A DNA stretch of 64,000 nt, from NCBI RefSeq assembly GCF_014646335.1, contig NZ_BMNG01000019.1, positions 1 to 64,000 on the forward strand, read 5' to 3'. Positions within the stretch are counted from its first letter, which is position 1, and the number at the start of each line of letters is the position of its first letter. Source of the DNA: Streptomyces lasiicapitis (GTDB lineage Bacteria > Actinomycetota > Actinomycetes > Streptomycetales > Streptomycetaceae). The notes beneath the pieces were generated by a model. It saw only the letters and a list, made by a program, of their open reading frames with translations, did no database searches and was not told the DNA's origin. Shown here piece by piece: positions 58,274 through 64,000 of the stretch. A program made the position numbers and the translations under genes.

Positions 58274-61200
58274 CTAAGCCCGCGGCTTCTCCCGCATCTC
58301 GTACGTCGCGATGACGTCGTCGACCTTGATGTCGTTGAAGTTGCCGAGGTTGATACCGCCCTCGAACCCTTCGCGGATCTCGGTGACGTCGTCCTTGAAG
58401 CGGCGCAGACCCTGGATGTTGAGGTCCTCCGCGATGACCTTGCCATCGCGCAGGAGCCGGGCCTTGGTGTTGCGCTTGACCTCGCCGGAGCGGATGAGAA
58501 CACCCGCGATGTTGCCCAGCTTGGACGAGCGGAAGACCTCGCGGATCTCCGCCGTGCCGAGCTCGACCTCTTCGTACTCCGGCTTGAGCATGCCCTTGAG
58601 GGCCGCCTCGATCTCCTCGATGGCCTGGTAGATCACCGAGTAGTAGCGGACGTCGACGCCCTCGCGCTCCGCCATCTGCGCGGCACGGCCGGCCGCGCGG
58701 ACGTTGTAGCCGATGACGATGGCGTCGGAGCCCATGGCCAGGTCGATGTCCGACTCGGTGACCGCACCCACACCGCGGTGCAGGACGCGGATGTCGACCT
58801 CTTCGCCGACGTCGAGCTGGAGCAGCGAGGACTCGAGAGCCTCGACCGCACCGGACGCGTCGCCCTTGATGATGAGGTTGAGCTGCTGGATCTCGCCGGC
58901 CTTGAGCACCTTGTCCAGGTCCTCGAGCGAGACACGGCGCACGCGCTTGGCGAACGCGGCGTTGCGCTCACGGGCGGCACGCTTCTCGGCGATCTGACGG
59001 GCCGTACGGTCCTCGTCGACCACCAGGAAGTTGTCGCCCGCGCCCGGGACGTTGGTGAGACCGAGGACGAGGACCGGAGTCGAGGGACCCGCCTCTTCCA
59101 CGTTCTCGCCCTTGTCGTCGAGCATCGCGCGGACTCGGCCGTACGCGTCGCCGGCGACCATCGTGTCACCGACGCGCAGCGTGCCGCGCTGGACCAGGAC
59201 GGTCGCGACGGCGCCGCGGCCCTTGTCCAGGTGGGCCTCGATCGCGATGCCCTGCGCGTCCTGCTCCGGGTTGGCCCGCAGGTCGAGCGAGGCGTCGGCG
59301 GTGAGGACGACGGCCTCGAGCAGCTGCTCGATGTTGAGGCCCTGGCGGGCGGAGATGTCGACGAACATGGTGTCGCCGCCGTACTCCTCGGCCACCAGAC
59401 CGAACTCGGTGAGCTGACCGCGCACCTTGGTCGGGTCGGCACCCTCGACGTCGATCTTGTTGACCGCGACCACGATCGGCACGTCGGCCGCCTTGGCGTG
59501 GTTCAGCGCTTCGATCGTCTGCGGCATCACACCGTCGTTGGCCGCGACCACGAGGATCGCGATGTCGGTGGACTTCGCACCACGGGCACGCATGGCGGTG
59601 AACGCCTCGTGACCGGGGGTGTCGATGAAGGTGATCGGACGCTCTTCGCCATTGACCTCGGTCGCGACCTGGTACGCACCGATGTGCTGCGTAATACCGC
59701 CCGCTTCACCCGCGACGACGTTCGTCTTGCGGATGGCGTCGAGCAGTCGGGTCTTTCCGTGATCGACGTGACCCATGACGGTCACGACCGGCGGACGGGA
59801 CATGAGCGCCTCTTCGCCGCCCTCGTCCTCGCCGAACTCGATGGAGAACGACTCGAGCAGCTCGCGGTCCTCCTCCTCGGGGCTGACGATCTGAACGACG
59901 TAGTTCATCTCGCCGCCGAGGAGGTGCAGCGTCTCGTCGGAGACGGACTGCGTGGCCGTGACCATCTCGCCGAGGTTCATCATCACCGCGACGAGCGACG
60001 CCGGGTTGGCGTTGATCTTCTCGGCGAAGTCGGTGAGGGAGGCACCGCGCGACAGGCGAACGGTCTCGCCGTTGCCGCGAGGCAGCATCACGCCGCCGAC
60101 CGACGGGGCCTGCATGGCCTCGTACTCCTGGCGCCTCTGCCGCTTCGACTTGCGACCGCGACGCGCGGGACCGCCGGGACGGCCGAAGGCGCCCTGCGTG
60201 CCACCGCGGCCACCGGGACCACCCGGACGGCCACCGAAGCCGGGACGACCGCCGAAGCCGCCGCCACCACCGGGACGACCGGCACCGCCGCCGCCACCGC
60301 CCGGACCACCGGGACGGCCGGCGAACCCACCGCCGCCACCGCCCGGACCACCGGGACGACCGGCGAAGCCGGGACGGGCACCGCCGCCACCGCCGCCACC
60401 GCCGGGACGACCGCCGCCACCGGGACCACGGCCACCGCCGGGGCCACCACCGGGACGCGGACCCGCGGCGGGACGCTGCGGCATCATGCCCGGGTTCGGA
60501 CGGTTGCCGCCGGGGGCACCGCCAGGGCCGCCGGCAGCACGAGGCGCCTGCGGGCGCGGCATGCCGCCCGGGGACGGACGAGCGCCGCCCTGACCCTGCG
60601 GACGGGGAGCACCCTGGCCGCCGCCCTGACCGCCCTGCGGACGGGGAGCGCCGGGAGCGCCACCGGGACGCGGGGCGCCGCCCGGACGGGGCGCCTGCGG
60701 GCGCGCCATGCCGGTGGAGCCACCAGAGGTGAAGGGGTTGTTGCCCGGACGCGGGCCGGCCGGACGGCCGCCCGGACGCGGAGCGCCACCCTGGCCGCCG
60801 GGGCGCGGAGCACCCTGACGGTCACCGCGGTCGCCGCGGTCACCGCGCTCGGGGCGGTCACCACGGCCCTGGCCACCCTGGCCGGGGGCCGGACGGCCCG
60901 CGGGCTTCGGCGCGGCCGGGCCCGGACGGGCACCGGGGCGCGAGGCCTGCGCGGCCGCGGGAGCGACCGGAGCAGCCGGAGCGGCCGGCGGAGCGGTGAA
61001 CTCCGGGGCGGCCGGAGCCGGAGAAGCCGGGGCCGGCTTGGGCGCCGGCGGCTTCGGGCCCGGACGGGGACCCGGCGCGGCCGGGGCGGCCGGTGCCGAC
61101 GGGGCCGCGGGCTGCTCGGCCACGGCGGGCTTGGGCGCCGGCGGCTTCGGGGCAGCCGGACGCGCGGCCTGCGCGGGAGAGGGGGACGCCGGCGTCGCCG

Positions 61201-61423
61201 GCTTGGGGGCGGCCTGCTTGCGCGGCGCGCCGGGCTTGGCGGCGCCGGACTTGCCGTTGCCACCGCCCTGATTCAATGCGTCAGTCAGTTTGCGTACAAC
61301 GGGCGCCTCGATGGTCGAGGACGCCGAACGTACGAATTCACCGAGTTCTTGGAGCTTGGCCATGACGACCTTGCTCTCTACGCCGAACTCCTTGGCGAGT
61401 TCGTATACCCGGACCTTAGCCAC
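58274..61423 (-). CDS. infB: Translation initiation factor IF-2
   Basis: Encodes 1049 residues. A short N-terminal IF2N domain (VRVYELAKEFGVESKVVMAK) is followed by about 380 residues of Ala/Pro then Gly/Arg-rich low-complexity sequence, usual for streptomycete IF-2. Next come a second IF2N-like region and the GTPase domain with GHVDHGKTRLLD (about residue 550), DTPGHEAF and NKID, then the tRNA-binding C-domains. It brings initiator fMet-tRNA to the 30S subunit. The GTG at 61423 has AAAGGAG 5-6 nt upstream. It follows ylxR by 145 nt. Confidence 0.97.
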   Translation of the reverse strand: MAKVRVYELAKEFGVESKVVMAKLQELGEFVRSASSTIEAPVVRKLTDALNQGGGNGKSGAAKPGAPRKQAAPKPATPASPSPAQAARPAAPKPPAPKPAVAEQPAAPSAPAAPAAPGPRPGPKPPAPKPAPASPAPAAPEFTAPPAAPAAPVAPAAAQASRPGARPGPAAPKPAGRPAPGQGGQGRGDRPERGDRGDRGDRQGAPRPGGQGGAPRPGGRPAGPRPGNNPFTSGGSTGMARPQAPRPGGAPRPGGAPGAPRPQGGQGGGQGAPRPQGQGGARPSPGGMPRPQAPRAAGGPGGAPGGNRPNPGMMPQRPAAGPRPGGGPGGGRGPGGGGRPGGGGGGGGARPGFAGRPGGPGGGGGGFAGRPGGPGGGGGGAGRPGGGGGFGGRPGFGGRPGGPGGRGGTQGAFGRPGGPARRGRKSKRQRRQEYEAMQAPSVGGVMLPRGNGETVRLSRGASLTDFAEKINANPASLVAVMMNLGEMVTATQSVSDETLHLLGGEMNYVVQIVSPEEEDRELLESFSIEFGEDEGGEEALMSRPPVVTVMGHVDHGKTRLLDAIRKTNVVAGEAGGITQHIGAYQVATEVNGEERPITFIDTPGHEAFTAMRARGAKSTDIAILVVAANDGVMPQTIEALNHAKAADVPIVVAVNKIDVEGADPTKVRGQLTEFGLVAEEYGGDTMFVDISARQGLNIEQLLEAVVLTADASLDLRANPEQDAQGIAIEAHLDKGRGAVATVLVQRGTLRVGDTMVAGDAYGRVRAMLDDKGENVEEAGPSTPVLVLGLTNVPGAGDNFLVVDEDRTARQIAEKRAARERNAAFAKRVRRVSLEDLDKVLKAGEIQQLNLIIKGDASGAVEALESSLLQLDVGEEVDIRVLHRGVGAVTESDIDLAMGSDAIVIGYNVRAAGRAAQMAEREGVDVRYYSVIYQAIEEIEAALKGMLKPEYEEVELGTAEIREVFRSSKLGNIAGVLIRSGEVKRNTKARLLRDGKVIAEDLNIQGLRRFKDDVTEIREGFEGGINLGNFNDIKVDDVIATYEMREKPRA

Positions 61424-61568
61424 TTCGCTCCTTTTAGGTCCGGGTTACGCCGGACCGTCGCTACTTCATGGGCGTACTCATCGCGTGCTCATCGAGTGCT
61501 CATCGCAATCTCGACCTACTTCCAACTCGCGGGGTACCAGGGCCGCATGGGGTTCCGTGCGGCACTTT

Positions 61569-61868
61569 CTACGGTGTTGCCTGCTGGGCAACGGTCTCGG
61601 CTGTCTCGACATTCCCGCGCAGTTCCGCGGTGTCGAGCGGTCCCTGGACCCGAAGGGCCCGGGGGAACGCCCGGCGACGGAGCGCCAGGTCGATACAGAC
61701 CAGGGCGGGGTGTACATACGCACCCCGGCCGGGCAGCGTACCGCTTGGGTCGGGGACGCATTCGCCCTCGACCGCCACGATGCGCAGCAGCTCACTCTTG
61801 GCCGCTCGCTCCCGGCACCCCACACACGTGCGCTCAGGGCATGCGCGGGCATGCGTCCGGCCAGACAC
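61569..61868 (-). CDS. ylxR: YlxR/RnpM family protein
   Basis: Encodes 99 residues. The family signature CVGCRER sits near residue 15, followed by LLRIVAVEGECVPDPSGTLPGRGAYVHP. From memory, YlxR binds RNA and in Bacillus was shown to modulate RNase P. It is encoded in the conserved nusA-ylxR-infB order. The GTG at 61868 has a distant GAGG; no better start was found. Confidence 0.9.
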   Translation of the reverse strand: MSGRTHARACPERTCVGCRERAAKSELLRIVAVEGECVPDPSGTLPGRGAYVHPALVCIDLALRRRAFPRALRVQGPLDTAELRGNVETAETVAQQATP

Positions 61869-62005
61869 GCTTAAGTCTACCTCCCCGCACCGACCTCACC
61901 CCTTTGGGGCAAAAATCGAACGGTTGTTGTCTTGATCAGTACGAGACCGGGCCGCGAAGCCCAGTCCGGACTACCCCCGGAGCGCCCGGGCTACTCCGGC
62001 CGGTC

Positions 62006-62992
62006 CTACTCCGCGGACTCCTCGGTGTCCGGCCGGATGTCGATGCGCCAGCCGGTCAGCCGGGCCGCGAGGCGGGCGTTCTGGCCCTCCTTGCCGATCG
62101 CCAGCGAGAGCTGGTAGTCCGGCACGGTCACGCGGGCGGAGCGGCCGGCCAAGTCGACGATCTCGACCTTGCTGACGCGGGCCGGGGACAGCGCGTGCGC
62201 CACCATCTCGCCCGGGTCCTCGGACCAGTCCACGATGTCGATCTTCTCGCCGTTGAGCTCGCCCATGACATTGCGCACGCGGCTGCCCATGGGGCCGATG
62301 CAGGCGCCCTTGGCGTTGAGCCCGGAGCGGGTCGAGCGGACCGCGATCTTGGTGCGGTGCCCGGCCTCGCGCGCGATGGCGGCGATCTCCACGGACCCGT
62401 CGGCGATCTCCGGGACCTCGAGGGCGAACAGCTTCTTCACCAGGTTCGGGTGGGTGCGCGAGAGCGTCACGGACGGGCCGCGCACGCCCTTGGCGACCCG
62501 CACCACGTAGCTGCGCAGGCGCATGCCGTGCGGGTACTCCTCGCCCGGCACCTGCTCCTGCACCGGCAGGATGGCCTCGAGCTTGCCGATGTCGACGAGG
62601 ACGTTCTTCGGGTCGCGGCCCTGCTGGACGACACCGGTGACGATGTCGCCCTCGCGGCCCGCGTACTCGCCGAGGGTCGCGTCGTCCTCGGCGTCGCGCA
62701 GCCGCTGCAGGATGACCTGCTTGGCGGTGGTGGCGGCGATGCGGCCGAAGTCGGACGGGGTGTCGTCGAAGTCCTTGGCCTCCTGGCCCTCTTCGAGGTC
62801 CGCCGGGTCCTCCGTCGCCCACACCGTCACATGGCCGGTTTCCCGGTCCAGCTTCACGCGGGCGCGCCGGAAGCTTCCCTCCGTGCGGTGGTAGGCGATG
62901 AGGAGGGCCGACTCGATCGCCTCGACCAGCAGGTCGAAGGAGATCTCCTTCTCCCGTACCAGACCCCGCAGGGCACTCATGTCGATGTCCAC
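62006..62992 (-). CDS. nusA: Transcription termination/antitermination factor NusA
   Basis: Encodes 328 residues. Order: N-terminal RNA polymerase-binding domain (MSALRGLVREKEISFDLLVEAIE), S1 domain (GREGDIVTGVVQQGRDPKNVLV), and two KH domains (RTKIAVRSTRSGLNAKGACIG ... SLAIGKEGQNARLAARLTG), ending after KH2 without the extra acidic repeats of enterobacteria, normal for actinobacteria. It modulates pausing, termination and rRNA antitermination. The GTG at 62992 comes 2 nt after the rimP stop with GAGGAGG in the rimP end. Confidence 0.96.
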   Translation of the reverse strand: MDIDMSALRGLVREKEISFDLLVEAIESALLIAYHRTEGSFRRARVKLDRETGHVTVWATEDPADLEEGQEAKDFDDTPSDFGRIAATTAKQVILQRLRDAEDDATLGEYAGREGDIVTGVVQQGRDPKNVLVDIGKLEAILPVQEQVPGEEYPHGMRLRSYVVRVAKGVRGPSVTLSRTHPNLVKKLFALEVPEIADGSVEIAAIAREAGHRTKIAVRSTRSGLNAKGACIGPMGSRVRNVMGELNGEKIDIVDWSEDPGEMVAHALSPARVSKVEIVDLAGRSARVTVPDYQLSLAIGKEGQNARLAARLTGWRIDIRPDTEESAE

Positions 62993-62994
62993 GG

Positions 62995-63504
62995 CTACGC
63001 CTCCTCCTCTTCCGTCATGTCCTTCTTGTCCTTGCGGTTGAACTCGACCTGCACGCGCGCCTTGTCGATCTCGGCGAAGGCGATGCGGCGGGACGTGGGC
63101 TTGCGGCCCTTCACGCCGGGCACCTCGAGGTCGAGGCCCTCGTCGTCCACCTTGAGGATGCGGGCGACGAGCTCGCCGCCCTCCGTCAGCTGGAACTTCA
63201 CCAGGCGGTCCACGGCGCGCAGATAGTGGCGGCGCTCGGTCAGGGCGCGCTCGGCGCCGGGGGAACCGACCTCCAGGTCGTACTCCCCCTCGCCCATGGC
63301 GTCGCTCTCGTCGAGCTTCACGGAGAGCAGACGGCTCACTTCCGCGATCGTGTCGAGGTCCACGCCGTCCTCGGAGTCGATGACGACTCGCAGCACTCGC
63401 TTGCGTCCGACCGAGGCCACTTCGATCTCTTCGAGATCCAGGTCCTGGGAGCTGACGAGCGGTTCCAGTAGATGCCGCAGCCTCTCGCTCTGGGTGGTGC
63501 TCAT
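62995..63504 (-). CDS. rimP: Ribosome maturation factor RimP
   Basis: Encodes 169 residues. The N-terminal alpha/beta domain (LEPLVSSQDLDLEEIEVASV, LRVVIDSEDGVDLDTIAEVSRLLS) with the conserved YDLEVGSPGAERALT and a C-terminal SH3-like domain are present. It promotes 30S maturation. The ATG at 63504 has GAGGAG about 7-8 nt upstream. It is the first gene of the rimP-nusA-ylxR-infB series. Confidence 0.95.
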   Translation of the reverse strand: MSTTQSERLRHLLEPLVSSQDLDLEEIEVASVGRKRVLRVVIDSEDGVDLDTIAEVSRLLSVKLDESDAMGEGEYDLEVGSPGAERALTERRHYLRAVDRLVKFQLTEGGELVARILKVDDEGLDLEVPGVKGRKPTSRRIAFAEIDKARVQVEFNRKDKKDMTEEEEA

Positions 63505-63799
63505 CCGGGTGACTCCTCGGCCGCGTGTGCTGTTGTGGGATCGTCGCGTGTCAGGTCAAAGGGTATCCGGTCCGGGAGGGTGTTGCCGTCCACCGCCGGA
63601 CCCTCCGTACGCCGGGCGCGCTCGGGGTACGAGCCGATCGCGCGTACGAGGACAGGGCGCAGGTACGGTGATCACCGGGCCCGCGCCCACCCCCGCCCGC
63701 CGTCCGAGGCCCCGCCCTCCCTCTCGCACCGCCCCCTCGCTCCTTCCCCCGCCCCCGCCCTTCGTGCCCTCGCGGCCAACCTTTCCGAGGACGTCTGCC
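63505..63799. promoter_or_regulatory. Divergent region between rimP and the right-edge lipoprotein gene
   Basis: No gene is seen in these 295 nt. On the minus strand a GATACC hexamer (about 63562) with TGGACG some 19 nt upstream could be the rimP promoter, but both elements are imperfect. On the plus strand the sequence is C-rich and shows no clear promoter. Confidence 0.3.
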
Positions 63800-64000
63800 G
63801 TGCCGTCGTATCCCACGCCTTCGTGGTCCCGTCCGGGGCCGCGCCGAAGGAGCCTGCTGACCGGGGCCGCCGGCGCGGCCGGCACCACGCTGCTCGCCGG
63901 GTGCTCCGGCTCCGGCGACAGCGGCGACGGCCGCCCGTCCGCCGCCGCCGAGAAGCTGCGCGCGCGTGCGGCGCGGGACAGCGCCGGGCTGCTGCGGCGG
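63800..64000 (+). CDS. Lipoprotein gene, 5' part only
   Basis: The first 67 codons of a gene cut by the right edge. The product starts with an Arg-rich segment including a twin-Arg-like RRRSLLTG, then a hydrophobic stretch ending in the lipobox TLLAGC, followed by a Gly/Ser/Asp linker and a helix beginning EKLRARAARDSAGLL. It is an exported lipoprotein, possibly Tat-dependent. I recall a ferritin-like DUF4439 lipoprotein at this place in other streptomycetes, but too little is visible to assign it. The start is GTG at 63800. Confidence 0.7.
   Translation, partial: MPSYPTPSWSRPGPRRRSLLTGAAGAAGTTLLAGCSGSGDSGDGRPSAAAEKLRARAARDSAGLLRR

Noticed and set aside
60090..61270. Low-complexity Gly/Pro/Arg region of infB as a possible collagen-like insertion
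   Set aside because: Long Ala/Pro/Gly-rich linkers are normal in streptomycete IF-2.
58778..63226. 1482-residue open frame antisense to infB and nusA
   Set aside because: It runs across several well-supported genes and is low-complexity shadow sequence.

Overview
The window is chromosomal DNA from a streptomycete (Streptomyces or a very close relative). Base composition is very GC-rich, coding third positions are nearly all G or C, GTG and TTG starts are common, transcription ends at long perfect hairpins without U-tracts, and a BldB-type developmental protein is encoded. The order rnj-dapA-thyX-dapB-M16 protease-pnp-rpsO on one side and ribF-truB-rbfA-infB-ylxR-nusA-rimP on the other matches, from memory, the SCO5702-SCO5745 part of the S. 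coelicolor core chromosome. No tRNA, rRNA, insertion sequence, prophage or CRISPR array was seen.

Left block (1-11 kb, mostly minus strand): RNA processing and lysine/thymidylate genes. rnj (RNase J), dapA, thyX, two small plus-strand membrane protein genes, a TPR-like membrane protein gene, dapB, an M16 metalloprotease gene, pnp and rpsO. Several leaders carry strong hairpins, and a 20-nt-period array of small hairpins lies upstream of rpsO.

Central block (11-44 kb): a type VII (ESX) secretion locus. The membrane core is complete: EccB (36.6-38.2 kb), a single-chain three-ATPase EccC (14.7-18.7 kb), EccD (12.8-14.3 kb), EccE (38.4-39.7 kb), two mycosin proteases (28.0-29.3 and 35.4-36.6 kb) and an EspI-like MinD ATPase (40.8-44.2 kb). 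A WXG100 pair (27.2-27.9 kb) and longer WXG-type proteins are likely substrates. Inserted between the machinery genes are two cargo islands. The first, directly after eccC and a probable bldB, holds an SseB-like protein, a 220-residue partner, a 1585-residue WXG/RHS polymorphic toxin and its immunity gene. The toxin's C-terminal tip reads as a barnase/RNase Sa-type ribonuclease with E, R and H at the catalytic spacing, and the overlapping downstream gene is a barstar homologue. The second island (32-35.4 kb) holds a helical protein, a 749-residue WXG-like protein and a lipoprotein. In-frame TTA (bldA-dependent) codons occur in the SseB-like gene and twice in the toxin gene. Between the islands and the substrate operon is about 1 kb of decayed DNA with relics of an RsbW-type ATPase gene and a second DUF397 gene.

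Right block (44-64 kb): an oligopeptide ABC transporter operon whose binding protein has a C-terminal membrane anchor; ribF; a 1345-residue trypsin-like/NTPase fusion in which the serine nucleophile and the P-loop lysine both appear replaced and which carries nine 14-residue repeats; then the translation/transcription-factor series truB, rbfA, ylxP, infB, ylxR, nusA, rimP. The right edge cuts a divergent lipoprotein gene.
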